DNA of 64,000 bases, from NCBI GenBank assembly GCA_013399305.1, contig VXAI01000082.1, positions 3,496,674 through 3,560,673 of the forward strand, written 5' to 3'. This document shows positions 1-13,080 of the stretch, piece after piece (position 1 is the stretch's first letter; each line of letters starts with the position of its first letter). Source of the stretch: Rostratula benghalensis (lineage: Eukaryota; Chordata; Aves; Charadriiformes; Rostratulidae). Under the pieces are notes generated by a model. The model was not told where the DNA came from. It saw nothing but the letters and a program-made list of their open reading frames with translations, and ran no database searches. The translations under genes and the position numbers were made by a program.

Positions 1-3000
1 TATATATTATCTAATGCAAATGTCTCAATGCTAGCTTACATTGGCAAAGGTTAACCTCTACATACAAGCATATAATACGTGAAAAACTGATTATAGGTAG
101 ATAATGAAACCTGCTTTCAAAGTTACTGGCATTTCCATCTACAGAAGAAAATGTCTTTTCATCTTTAAAACTATTTAAGAATAAAATTCAATGTATAAAC
201 CTCAGTATAATATATGAGACTATAACTTTCCCCCCTTTGAAATAGGCTGGATATGGAACAGCAAAATTAAGCAGTATTTTATTTATAGGCATCTCAGTGG
301 CAGTAGGTGTGTTGTTGTAACTGAGTGTTATCTGCATCCACCAATGCCTTTCAGATAGATCCCAAACCAGGAACTCTAGGGGTTTTCCATTCTCTCTCCT
401 GCATTTTCCAAGCCCTTGTAACCCCAGTCACAGACTGTATCAAGAGTCTCAACGGGTAGATAATGCATGAACAAGAATATAAAGATACACTGTTTCTATT
501 AGAAAAATAAGTATTTGGTTCAAAATTATTGGCTAGAGTTAAACTCTCTTGAAGTCAATAGTGAGAATCTACTGCTGCAAGACAAATTATTCCAAGAGAG
601 CCAGCACAAACATTCAGGGCCACTTAGCTAGAAATAGCAGGCTATCTCAAAACCAGAGTCAAAATACCACATTGAATGCACATATTCACTGTTTGTGTAC
701 TAAGCAGAAAAAGAAGGGCATACAGCACACCAACAGAGCGCAACAGGGGAGACAGAGGGATACGGTAACTTCTTTTATGCCATGAAATTGCATCTGTGAG
801 CACAGTTTATTTTTTTGTGAGTAGTGTCAATGACCCTGAATCACAGACTATCAGGGATTGGAAGGGACCTTGAGAACCATATGGGGAAGTGAATAAGAAG
901 GGGTCTGAATTGTTAGATGTATAGCTGATGGCAGAGGACACTCCCTGTACTTTCTGCACTGTACAGAGATGGGGGAAGGAAGGGGAGATTGTGTGAAGGC
1001 AGCACCAAGCAGTCAGAATTTCTGGTGAATGTCACAGAGCATTGTGTATTACATAAATAAATATTGCATCAGTGCATAGATTATACATGTACATCTGTGT
1101 CAAAAGAACACAGTAATGGGTGCAAAATTGGGCATGCAAAAAAAAATGCTTGAATTAAGGTTGCTTGTAAAATTTTTCTTAGCACTTTCTGAGAATATGC
1201 ACACAACAAGGTCTTTGAATTTAGAATTCAAGTACTGCTTTGATTTCCAAAGACACACTAAATGCATACTGTTGTCCTGGTTTAAACACGGATGACGCCA
1301 GCTCGTACCCCCACCTCTGTGCAGATCGTTCACAGGTAGGTGACACACGAAATCCGCATGGAACCAGTATTTTTTGGTGCCCTTCTGCATTCTCTAGTTT
1401 CTGTACTGCTTTGCCATTGCACAGTACGTCTATAAACATAACCCACAGTCACCTTTTGTACTTTCTCATTTTCTTCCTGAACAAGAATGGTCTGATCTGG
1501 ACTTTGCAGTAATCTCTGATGTACAAGCAGTCTATCTCCAGTGATGCAGAAAAGGAATCGCAACCTCTCCCAATGACCCAGGCTCACTGGTAGGAGGAGA
1601 TGTGGGGCGCTGCCTTCGATTTAAAGACAAAAATGAAAAACTTTGCACATACCAAAGGGACTCAGTTATGCACTCACAGCATGCAGAAATATTCTGCAGC
1701 TGCAGTGTGGTGTCAGAACCAGAGTACCCAAACCCAAACTCGGGTTTCCCTACAGTAAGGGTGGCTGGTAACGGAAATGTCATCCTACTTTCTTGTACAG
1801 TGCCTTGCAGCACCGCTCTCTATCTGCCCGGCTTACAGGTACAGCTGTTTTCAGCTGCTGTCAAACTGTTCTCCCACTTTGAAATCTTTCCATGAGCCAG
1901 TTCCTCTGCAGAGCCCACTGACAGCAGCAAAGAGCTAACTGGCTTTGGAGATGTTCACTTCATACAGCTTTGCCAAAATATCTCAGAGATTTGTATGTGA
2001 CATTCTGAAAGAATAATCAGAAGTCCTCAAAGTGTTTAAGGAAAATATGACAAGAATTTGAATCCTGTGTTAGAAAAGTTGTTTGTACCATTCCTCAGAG
2101 AATTTATTTATAAATAATGTTGTCTTACATTAACTTCTTGTGTACCCAGGCCTACTCCGTCCTCTTTCTGGATCTTGAAATGTTTAGATAGAAAGTACAA
2201 ATATGTCTTATTATGCTTTCTTATTTTCTGCCTCTTGCATTTACAAAGATGTAACAAGGTTTGGAGCTAAATTACAGTGCTTGTTTAAAAATGTGCAGTT
2301 CCAGGGACTCTTGCGTAAAATGTTTGAGTTCTGGGTTCTGCTTGTGCTATATGTTTTTTTTCTCTAAATTTTTCTTCTCGAAGTCATCCGCATGGAGGAG
2401 GGCTTTTGTGTGATTGAAAAGTGATGTAAATCCCATGTGTTTAGGCCCCAGTTACATCCATGTGTTCAGATCCTAAATCCATGTAGATGCAGGTGTGGGG
2501 TCCAGACAGAGCACTTCAGGAAAAACCTGCCTTTACCCTGGGTTTGACTCGACACCTGTAACAGCCCCCTGCCCAACTCCACAAGTTGTGCCTGGAAGCC
2601 AGAACAACGTGCTGCTAAATGCAATTAACACTACTTATATCCAGCTTGTGATAACAAAACAAAACACCCCGAATCCCCTGAAAATCTTCAGGGCCCCTCA
2701 TACCATCACTTATTACATCTAGGATTACACAAAAAAATCCCCTTGTCCAAGAGACCTCACACTAGCTGCTCTGAATTGAGTACAAGGTGTAGCAGTGAGA
2801 AACAAGAGACGCTCATGCCCTTTGCGAGGGACGCACAAGTGTTACAACACTCCCTGGAGATGTGACGAGTGTAGCAGCCCGTTTCCTTTCTGTACTAATT
2901 GTGAAATCACTTCTTTGTCCTCATCGAGGCAGTTCTTACCTACTCTTGCAGTAGTCTGTGCACTTTGTGTGGCGGCAGGCAGCCATGGGATCTGCTGTCC

Positions 3001-3580
3001 CTGCTGCCGGTGGCAGGGGCTGGGACGTGGCTGTCCCCCAGGGAGGGTAACAAAGACCAGGGGCTGTTTCATCACTTGTGCTCACACACAGGTAGATGTT
3101 AAGTGAGCAACAATGCAGTGCCCATTTCTGGCTTTGTATGCAGCTCCCTGCTTGTCTGTCACCTCTGCTGTCTGCCTGCAGGTTTTTCCATGATGTGCCT
3201 TTATTTTGGCAGTTTCATTTGATTCTCTCAGTCTGAAACATGAGCTTCATACATCAAAAGGGATCCCTCCCCCGTCTGTAGCGTTGTGTCCATAAATGGT
3301 ATTTAGATTTATAAACTGAGTAAAACAGTTGCTATTTTAAGAAGCTGCTGCTAAAAGTTTGGCTCTGACCCTCTGCAACTAGGTCTAAATAATAATTTTT
3401 TAAATGTTCCGCAGTCGTGAGGGTCTGTTATCTTCCAGCAGACCCCTGTGCTCCAACAAAAGGAGCTCCAAACAGAGGCAATGACATCATGCCAGTTTCT
3501 GTTAGTCCTAAACACTCATAATAAGGATTAAAAAGACATTTTAAATAATAAAAAAAAGAGGATTTGGGCTGGGGGAAGAT
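1..3580. other. Intergenic, no supported gene
   Basis: AT-rich spacer downstream of RGS2. Apart from a short CR1 tail near 838-881 I see no recognisable element. A stop-poor stretch on the minus strand at about 1221-1587 is discussed as a finding but is not called as a gene. Confidence 0.7.
838..881 (-). mobile_element. CR1 LINE 3'-end fragment
   Basis: The plus strand carries AATCACAGA, then GATTGGAAGGGACCTTGAG, which is the reverse complement of the CR1 3' terminus (AAGGTCCCTTCCAATC followed by the ATTCTGTGA-type tail). The element is heavily 5'-truncated, which is usual for CR1. Only the tail is recognisable. Confidence 0.75.
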
Positions 3581-3635
3581 NNNNNNNNNNNNNNNNNNNN
3601 NNNNNNNNNNNNNNNNNNNNNNNNNNNNNNNNNNN
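3581..3635. other. Assembly gap (55 N)
   Basis: A run of 55 unread bases, preceded by an A-rich stretch and GGGCTGGGGG. The flanks show no gene. Confidence 0.99.
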
Positions 3636-6516
3636 GCTTTTGGTAATTTTATTTCAACCTTTGCTCTGCAACCACAAAGGCTATAAACATGTTTTTAAAA
3701 GAAAATTTAATTTGTCATGTTAAACCACAGCTCCAAGAACTGAAGGCTCTCATAAAAGCAAGAGATCCCAGAAATTAGAAGTGCTGCCTGAATACAACGT
3801 GCTTTTAATCTACAGCTGGTTCTAAGTCTTAAACTTTCGCTTTCCATTTTCCCTTGCCCAAACCTTGTCAAATAATCTCACTACAGTGTATTACTAAATA
3901 CGTGCTTAATTAACAAGCTATGATCATTTTCTGCAACTGCTCTGGTAGCAGCGAGGGGTTATTTCCTCACTGCCCTACTTTTACTGCTTTGCTCAGGAAG
4001 CTGTGTCAGTGCCACCGCACTGACATCCGTAGCTGTGTGCGATGACATCTCCGTATGAATCAAGAGGGAAGGGCAAATTTCAATATGTATATCCTGGTGT
4101 GCTGCAGTGACTGATATGGAAAATATTAAGAAGCAGCATAATGAGTAGTGCATGTGGGAGTGCTGGGTGTACGTGGGGCATCACTAAAAAAAGCCTCACG
4201 GCGTCTGACAATTGTTTGAATAAGTCTTAAATTTACAGAGTGAAAACAAAAAGACTGCACCTAAGACTTCTGGGCTGGCTTATGTGAACAGCAAATCAAA
4301 CAAACAGAGAGTATTGGGTTTCTATTCTCAAATAGAACATTTCTTTTGCTTTTGTGCAGCATGATGCACGAGCAGTGAAGGCTGCATCTGTCTACAGTAC
4401 CGGGTGGGATGATGGGGAGCTGATGTGAATCCCCACTCCTGTTGGCTGGAAGTGTGGGAATGTGCACAGGTACTGCAGTGTAAATACCACCTTCGTGCTC
4501 ACAGGGACGTGCAGGTAAAGCACAGCCAGCTGCAGGGCTGTTAATAACTCTGCTGGGGCTCGCAGCATGAGAGGTTATCCAAGCCCACTCTGTGGGTCAG
4601 ACTCTGGGTGTAGTGCAAACACCTTCTATGCACGTAGGTTTAATGCCATGTGTTATCAATTGTTTGAGAGCTCTGAGTCACCTCCTAACCTTTCTCTCAA
4701 TCACCTAAGTAGTTGGAAGTGATGAAGAGTTTTGCCACTAAACCCCGCCTCGCCACACGCTCTTGCCCCAACCCGAAAGCTGATTCTTGTGACACCGACA
4801 TAGAAGAGGATGGAGGGCGCCAGCTCACTTTCTGCTCCAGAAATGCCAGAGCTGGCATCCCGCTGGGGGTGAGAATGTGTGGGTGAGAGGGTAGGATTGC
4901 AACACCCTAAATATAGATAGGAAGTCCCTGGCTACACTGCTGTGGGACTACATTCCAGTCTCTGACAATAGCACATTAATTTCAACCTGCATTTTTGCAG
5001 CATAATGCTGTTTTTACCTCTTTTCCAAGTGCCTTCCACTATGATATGCAAGCTTTGTGTGTGCTAGCAACTTTGGCATAATATAACAACACATCCTGAC
5101 ATAAAGCTGGGCAAGTACTTTCATGTTGGAGTGAATGTGCTTGCCTGCATTGTTAAATGTTTGTCCTGGGCTCTTGCAGTGGAAGTGCAAAAAGAGAACT
5201 TTTGATCACACAGATTTTACCATTTGTGGACAGCTTCATTTTTGCCCCATCCCTAGCTGCACAATTCGGCAACTGGTGGTGTACACTTACAGGACTGTAC
5301 AAGAGGGACGGATAAAATATGCAGCTCCTGGTTCCTAATTACACCCTCAGCAGAAGCCTTGGGAAGCTTTTCAGCTTTGCTTTATCCTGTTCCCAGACTT
5401 GCACATCAACTGAACCTCCTAATTTTTAAGGATGCTCTGCAAAACAACCTGAATCACTGTTTTCTGCCTTACTCAGTGTGTTGATTAGGGCAAATACAAG
5501 ATGATCCCTCTCCTTTCATGCCCGGGCTGCAAACCACCACTTGGAGATTTCTCACAAGCTGACCATCAGCTCTAATAATTACTCAGCCCAATTCTGTTTG
5601 GTTTGGGTTTTTTTCTTATTTTATTTTATTTTAAATAGCTAGTCATATAATAAAACTGTTGATTCTTTTGGCCTCTGGATGATCCAGAGTGTAATTACAG
5701 AGTGTGTGAGGACATGTTCCCTCTTGTTTGTTTTAGATCTGCCTCCTCGCAGATGCAGTTGGGTGCCAGACACTTCCCATATTGCATAAAGCAAGCAGGG
5801 TCTGGTTTGGGTTTTTTAGCTCCTCTGCAATTTGCAAAATTATAAATAGGCCCCTCTGCCACTTTTTTTTTTTCTTATCTTAAAGCATGAATCCACCTCA
5901 AAACTGGCTGTTGGGGAACAAGGTGAAGTCCTTCCCCAGAAAGGACCCTCCACCAACTCCCAGCCCAGTGAGGAAATGGGCATGGATCTGATTTCACAAT
6001 CTGGGTCCTTCTGCTTGTCATCCTGTTGCCATGGGCTTTTGTGTGGGAAACGAATCTCTGAAAGGGAAAGTTATCCAATGCAGTAATGGGATTTCTCTTA
6101 AGCACTCACTACTGAAGGTAGTGGGAACCCAGGGAAGGCAAAAATGCTTTTGAAAGCTGTTCTGATGTTGCCTGGGGATTTTGTACATCTCTCTATTTTC
6201 CATCTGCTGCCAGTAACATATGGCAATAAAATAAGGCCCAGTATTAGGAAATTGTTCTGGAGTTAGCTCAGGTTTCTTAAGATTTAATGTGATTCCTGAA
6301 TGTCTGTTTCTGGAACCTTACTCCAAATGAAAGTCCATTTTATCTTAATCTGATTTCCTGATTGGGCTAAAATAAGTAAGGAAAAGACAACTAGGCACCA
6401 GCATCTGAGTATTTCTATCCTGGACTGGGTACTGTGGAATATTTTATGCCGCATTAACTATTCCAGCAAATTATCCTGTGAAGAAAATATGTAATGGAAC
6501 TGTGTAAGCATTTAAA

Positions 6517-6556
6517 CCCCCCCTTTTTTCTTTCTTTTTTTTTTTTTTTTCCCCCC
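6517..6556. repeat. Polypyrimidine low-complexity tract
   Basis: An unbroken C/T tract of about 40 bases (C run, T run with a few C, C run), followed by AG. It mimics a 3' splice site, but no open exon of known type follows. Confidence 0.85.
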
Positions 6557-9500
6557 AGTAAACCAAGAATCACTGTAACCTCATTGAATTACTTCATATT
6601 TTCCCAGACTAAAGAACCAAGAAGGACATTTTGGACAGAAAGTCAACAATTTCTGTTATGTTGACATTTATAAATGCCAGTCTTTATACCAACCATCTCT
6701 TTTTTGGCAAAACCTCGTATTCTGTTTAGACCAGAATTCATCTTTGGAGTCACAGGACTCATTTTAGTTTGAGAAGCAAGAAAGAAAGAGCAGTAACTTT
6801 CCTTTTTGTAACTAAAATATCTTGCTGTGTGATAGAGCCGAATCTAAGCCAGGGTGCATTTCCTCATTTTTTTAATTGTGTAACAAAAACGTAGGCTATT
6901 TCACAAAATGAGGTTTTTCATTTCCAGTTCCCCGCACACCCTCACAGAGGGACAGGCATCAGGGAGGCTGGAAGATCTCAATGCTCATCTACTCCCAAAG
7001 CTGCTACTGTTGAACACAGCAACCATTTTCAGGCAGCGCTTCTCAGCAAATACCTTTCAGGAAACAAAGACAGAAAACTGCAGGGCTGGAAAGATGCCAG
7101 TGGCTGCTTAACAATGAGAAGATTGGAGAGAACAACTTTTTAATAACCTGAGGCTGCTCCAGGGCCAGGAGGAAAGGTGTGAAATAAAAGGCTGCCTCAG
7201 CTGTCAGAGCTGCCCCATCACCCATCTCCACAGCAGACCAGCTGCAAGAATATGCCAGGTTTTTCTACAACAGTTGGAGTTTAAAGTCACAGTTTGATTG
7301 CAGTTTGCACATATACCTAATTAAGTCAAAATTAATGGCCCAGAACCTAGTACAACATATATGGACAATAATACAGGAAAACCCCTCCCTTTTAAGTTCA
7401 GGGTTTTTTTTTTCTTAAAACAATGTTGGTTAGTCTTGAAGATGAAGAATTGTAAGCAAGTTTAATGTATATTTTTGCTTATGGTTTTGTTTCTTGTACG
7501 CATTGTGGTGGCTTTCATAACACACAGTATTGCATTTCTTCAATTTTCATGTCTAAACAGTTTTACTTTAAAAAAATAATAAATAAAGTACTCCTCAACA
7601 AATTTTGCTGCATTTTTACAAAAGTCAATGACAGAAGAGGTCTCAGATGAAGCAACAAGAAAGGATAAAGTTAACATTTCTGTGGCTGATCACTTGGTTT
7701 CAGTTTCAGGCTTTTCTGAAAGGCTGAACTTGAGGCAAAGATTTATTTATCCAAAACAGTTTTTTCATATGCTTCGTTTTAATATTAGCATTTGTATTTT
7801 AAACACAATCTTTAAAGTTGGTAACTATCACTAACTGATGGGTAGAAATGTATGATCTCATGTAAATGGGATGATTTCTCTTTGCACTGGATCTAGCTAT
7901 TAGTCAATAATTTTAATAAATTACCTAACATCAGTCAGAAAGAAAAATTCTCTTAACCATCTATGGAGTACACGGGTATCTTGTACTGGAATTCACTGTG
8001 CTTTATTTTGGGTCTAAATCAAGAGTTGTGCCAGTCAGCCATTTGTATTACCAGAAATGAGGGCAATTTTTAAAGCTGAGACCTTTGAGCAGATCCGTAG
8101 GTCTTGGAGGTCTTGGTCCCTCCCCCGTGAAAGCAAGTTACTGTTACTGCAGGTCTGACTGAATTGATGTTGGCTGAGGTTCCAACACCAGCTTGATTTC
8201 AGACAAACCTGGCTTGTTGTGAAAGGTTAATCGGAAATGTCAATGCTGACTGTGTGAGGAATCTTTTTGGAAAATACACACCAGCTACTCCCCTTGGGAA
8301 AAGAGTGGCTGCTGTGAAGGTTAATGGAAGGAAAGTTGTGCTGGTGGCATGCAGCTCAAGACATGCCCATCAGTAACTGGCAATCCTTCAGTGACAGGAA
8401 AAAACTACATTTCAAAGGTATTTTGAACCAGAAACCTGGCTTCAAGGTCACTGCACAGTTATTGTCTGTCCCCTGAATCCCTCCTTCAGTGACCAAAGAC
8501 AGATCTGTTTCTTTTTTTTGTGACAAAGATGATGGAGAAAAGAAGACATTTGACGTGGCTGATTGCATTTATTCCTGCCAAGGAGGAAATGTGGGTGAAA
8601 AGGATTCCCTGAGTTTTGCAATACTGCAGCTATGGCAGTAAATAGAAACAGTAGTTGTGGAATCAGAGAAGATGGCAAGAATAGAAATAATTACCATCAG
8701 ACATCAGGATCTGGGAAATGGAAATAACCTGCTACATTAAATTAGCCAAGTCTTTTGGCATTTCTGAAACTGCAGATCACAGTGCTTCCGTGGCGAGTAA
8801 TATATCTCCTGCCTCGTAAGGAGAGATTAAATTAGGAGGTATGGGTTATTTAGAAATGTATATGTATTCTAAACTTTCAATGAAACTTTAGCAAATTTTA
8901 GGTGAATGTTGAAGCTGTTCAAGCGAGAACTGTTAAAGCCTTTGCTTTTATCAGAATTACTGGTTTTGGCTTCAAAGTGTAAGTCTGGTAACTGCAAAGA
9001 GGTCATGCAGTCAATAATAACAGCAGCTTCACCTATTGCTGCTGAGTTGTGCCTGTTTCCAGTAAATAATTTTCTGTTACAGGTACTGCGTGAGAGGGGG
9101 AAAATATTTATAAACTAACCAGTAAGAAGATGCACCAACAATCCAGTTCAGGAAGATGCCACTGCAGAAAGCAGCAAATTCAGCTGGTTGCCTTAATTGT
9201 TGGTAAAGCCAACTCCTGGCAGTGGATTTGTAGTAAAGACTTATTCAATCTGCCATTTGCCTTACGAAAATCCATACACTGTAGACAGCTTTGCCTATTT
9301 CATGACAGCATGGGTTTTACTTATTTTGGAAACTGAACTCGTCACTGGAACTAAATGCATGAAGATGTACTGCTGGAAGATATGAATTTGCATCACTGCT
9401 CTTCTAGTTCTGTTTGGAAATCAAACAAGCTGCTTTTGGAAAATGATGGTGCTGAGGAGCATTGTCGATTTACACTTTTGCCATTGCATTATGCCAATGA

Positions 9501-10174
9501 CTCAGATCAGGTCACGTTGCCAATGTACTAAAATTATTTTCAGGCCACAATTGAACCTTGGACCTCCTAACAAGGTTATTCAGTGTCAATAGGTATTCAG
9601 ATTTTCTGTAACGTGAAACCATTTACTGGCTGCTAAACCAGCCAATGAGACCTTCTCTTTCTTGATGACTGACCCAAGGTGTCCCTTCCCTGTTCGGGTG
9701 TCACCATGTTCACAGCTTTGTCAGTTCTATTTAGCATTTGAACGTTTCTCCTGCAGCCACTGAATGTCTCCTGGTATGCTCCTATATGGCCAGTCTGGCT
9801 GGGTTATTGAGGAAGGAGGGGCAGAAAAACAGCAGTGCTATTTCCAGATGAATGGCATTCCTTGAGAAGATGCTGGTGATGTGCCAGAGGAAGGTGGAGG
9901 AGGAGTACAAAGGGAAAGTGTGACAAAAATGTGATGAGGGACTTGAACCTTGAGGTTGCTCAGCCCCACCTTGCTGTATCTCAGGCCCCCACCAGCATGT
10001 TCCTCTCTTCTCCATCACCTTCATCTACCATCTGGGTGTCTGCAGGGTAAGTTGGATCAGCAATTTGATCCCATGGAAAACAAATCCACCAAAAAAAGAA
10101 AAGTTTCCTGTCTGACTAGCTTGCTCGTTCAGCTCCACAGCAGCTGCACAGCTGCTAAATCAGATGCAAAGGGC

Positions 10175-10365
10175 AGCGAGGGACGTGCAGGGACCAGGGA
10201 AGGGCAGGAAGCGGGGGAGCGCGACTGTCCCTCTTCCCGGTAAAGCAGCTGTCACTGGTACGTCATACTGAAGCGTAACATGAAAACTATATCCTTCGTT
10301 TGCCTGAGCGTATTTCCCCGAATCCGTGCTGCTAGCAACACCCGACAGAATCCTCACTGAGGAAC
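10175..10365. promoter_or_regulatory. CpG-dense patch with CRE-like half site (candidate element)
   Basis: About 14 CpG dinucleotides fall within roughly 190 bases, in surroundings where CpG is rare. The patch contains TACGTCAT at 10259-10266, a CRE/ATF half-site type motif. It lies about 9 kb beyond the RGS2 stop codon. Nothing shows that it is active. It could also be the remnant of a GC-rich repeat. Confidence 0.3.
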
Positions 10366-12410
10366 GCTGATGTTGTCCCAGAAAAGGTGAATCCTGTGCC
10401 CTGTCAGTCGCCAAATGTGGTGGGGATGTGAAGGATGTGACCAAACATCTGTCACCAAGCTGGCGTTGCTCAAGCTCCTTTTTGACATGTATGTTAACAG
10501 CGTGTTGAGATTTTTTTAAAAAGCTACCCAAATGTGGCTAGTTTTGCTAAACTGCTGTTAAAATACCCCTGTGTATCCATTTGTGGTTTTTTATCAGTTC
10601 TACAAGTGTCTTGTTCCAGGAAAAAGTAATTTGGGCCATATTAACTCCCACAAGCACAAGCTATACTCTGCTGTCAGTAAAGCAGCATAGCAGCTGCATT
10701 ATTTCTGTTTTTGGGGAGTGCAAGCAGTGATGCTTCTGCCAGCTCCTCTTGATCTGAGGGGGGAATATTTCCTATCTGTTGGCAATCTACTATCCACTAC
10801 ACCCACGCTTCCTTTGTGACATTTCATCCACACTCCTCTATTGTTTGTGGCACTAAAACCTCATGCAAACCCTGCCGCTGACATGGTCTTTGCCAGTAAA
10901 TAGTACTTTGTTCCCCTCCTATTTGTTTGTTTCTGGTGGTACTGGTTCCCAGTCCACCTGTTGTCACCAGCAGCACCTGCCTGAGCCAGCCTTCCCCCGA
11001 GGGCAGCTGTGGGGCTGATGGTTCACCAACCTGTGCTTAGTCAGAGGAGCTTTTGCTGTATTTGGACATTATTTCCTAACTTGTCACATTGCTAATGACT
11101 GCCATCATCATCAGTCACTTACTAATTCCTAGTGGAAAATATGTTCAACATGGACTCCCCTCCAAGTCCACACTGATTCTACCTGCTCATGTGGGAACAG
11201 GGGATGACTCTCCCATCCCACTGAAAACTTTGCTCAGTGGTGATTCGAGGCTGCAGCAAATGCTCAGCAGGTTTTATCTGGTGGCCAGCCAGTCCCTTTA
11301 CAACATCCTTCTTTGACCATTCTGCCTGCCACACATCTGTCCTGACAGAAATGCTCTGTCTTCAGTAGGGAAGCCACTTCCCGTGCCAAAGGCACTTTTC
11401 TGTCTCTTCAATCCCATTATTCCTGCAATTATGTTATGACGTAGCTGATTGCATTGCAGGGCTCCAGTCATACTTTTGTTCTAAAAGCACACCGGTGACT
11501 CTCACCTTACATTGAGGTTTCTAGGTGCTACCTTTGGCTAGTGCAACTTGATTGCAGGCATACTCCCTGCTTTGCTGTCTTGGGTACACCATATCAGCTG
11601 AGACCTTCTGGGCGCTGTAGATCGGTACAATTGCTCCACACAAAGATGAGGATCTCTATTTAATATTTCCTAATATATCACTCTTGCCTCTTACATATTT
11701 CACTTAACTAATCAGTGATTTGGTTTCCCCATCTCTATCACAGAGTGAGGCAGCGGTGATTAACCTGCTGATGGATGTAAAGCTCTGTGCTGGGAAGATG
11801 GTAGAGAAGGGCTGTGTGTACCCCCAGCTGCAGGGCAATACCCAAGTTCCACTGAGCTGCTCACCTCTCTGTAAACTCTTAGCACTGCCAAGGGCACAAG
11901 TTCAGCAGCCTGCTGGGATTATTTGACACCAGATCCAACACCTTGCACAAACCCTTAACGGAGACCATAAAAAAGCAGACTTTGCTCAATGAGGCTTTAC
12001 ATAATACTTAGTCTGAGTTAAATATGACAGGAACATTGCAGGGCAGGTGCATTGGCTGGAATGTGGAGTACGGTCTCTATAGTTACTGCCTGCTGCTCTT
12101 CTCAATATTAGGCATTGTCATTAGTTTGTTGCCCTGATAAGTGTTTGGTTTTCTCACAGGAGTGAAATTACTGAAAGCGCATAACTAAATGTTTTATGGT
12201 GGCCAGTAGAGCTGATAAAAAGCTATATTTCTTCTGATTCCAGCCATGAAAATTTCAGATTCCACTGCTCTGTTCCTTCCTATGTGAACTTCCTAAGGCA
12301 CGGTGTAAAGGTATGTGCTCGGTGACCACTGCCAGTGTCAAGAGGGTCTCTGGCTGAATGAAGCCCAGTTCAGCTGGGAACAACCCTGCAATCCAATTTT
12401 AAAGGAGATA

Positions 12411-13080
12411 TCATAGAATCATCTTTGGTTAGAAGGGAGCTTTAATATCATCTAGTCCAACCATCAACCTAACTCTGATAAAAAAACCCAACAACCCATC
12501 ACTAAACCATGTCTCCAAGCATTATGACGACACATCTTCTAAATACCACCAGGGATGGTGCCTCAATCACTTCCCTGGGCAGCCCCTTTCAGTGTAAACA
12601 TTTTTCCTGATGTCCAATCTGAACCTCCCCTGGCACATCTTCAGGCCAATTCCCCTTGTCCTATCACTTGTTACTTGGGAGAAAAGACCAACCCCCACCT
12701 CTCTACACCCTCCTTTAAGGCAGTTGTAGAGAATGATAAAGTCTCCTCTTGGCCTCCTTTGCTCTAGGCTGAAAAATCCCAGCTCCCTCAGCCTCTCTTC
12801 ATAAGACTTATTCTCCAGACCCCTCAACAGCTTTGTTGCCCTTCTCTGGACCCACTCCAGCACCTCAATGTCTTTTTTCTTGGCAAGGGGCCCAAAACTG
12901 GACACAGTGCTTGAGATGGGGCCTCGCCAGTGCCAAGTACAGTGGGATGATCACCTCCTGAGTCCTACTCATCATGCTGTTCCTGATACAGGCCAAGATG
13001 CTGTCGTCCTTCTTGGCCACCTGGGCACACTGCTGGCTCATGTTCAGCTGACAGTCGACAAACATATCCAGGTTGTGGCT
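12411..13080 (-). mobile_element. CR1 LINE, 5'-truncated, with frameshift in the RT C-terminal region
   Basis: In minus orientation this is the 3' part of a CR1 retrotransposon, from the C-terminal reverse-transcriptase region to the 3' terminus at about 12411 (ATCATAGAATCATC on the plus strand). Two overlapping minus-strand frames carry CR1 protein motifs: one with LNMSQQCAQVAKK and [11 protein letters not shown], the other with [18 protein letters not shown] and [18 protein letters not shown]. Moving between them needs a frameshift near 12870-12900, so the copy is dead. The upstream edge is approximate, because similarity fades after about 13080. Confidence 0.92.

Larger units (their letters stand above)
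3636..12410. other. Intergenic, no supported gene
   Basis: Spacer with no recognisable exon or RNA gene. It includes a polypyrimidine tract at 6517-6556 and a CpG-dense patch at about 10175-10365, listed separately. Small open frames on both strands lack protein-like composition or family motifs. Confidence 0.65.

Noticed and set aside
1270..1330. GTTGTCCTGGTTTAAAC near 1269, resembling the start of some avian LTRs
   Set aside because: The similarity is limited to about 17 bases, with no matching far end, TATA box or internal LTR motif.
6517..6560. Polypyrimidine tract followed by CAG, resembling a strong 3' splice site
   Set aside because: No conserved or protein-like exon follows. It is a low-complexity tract.
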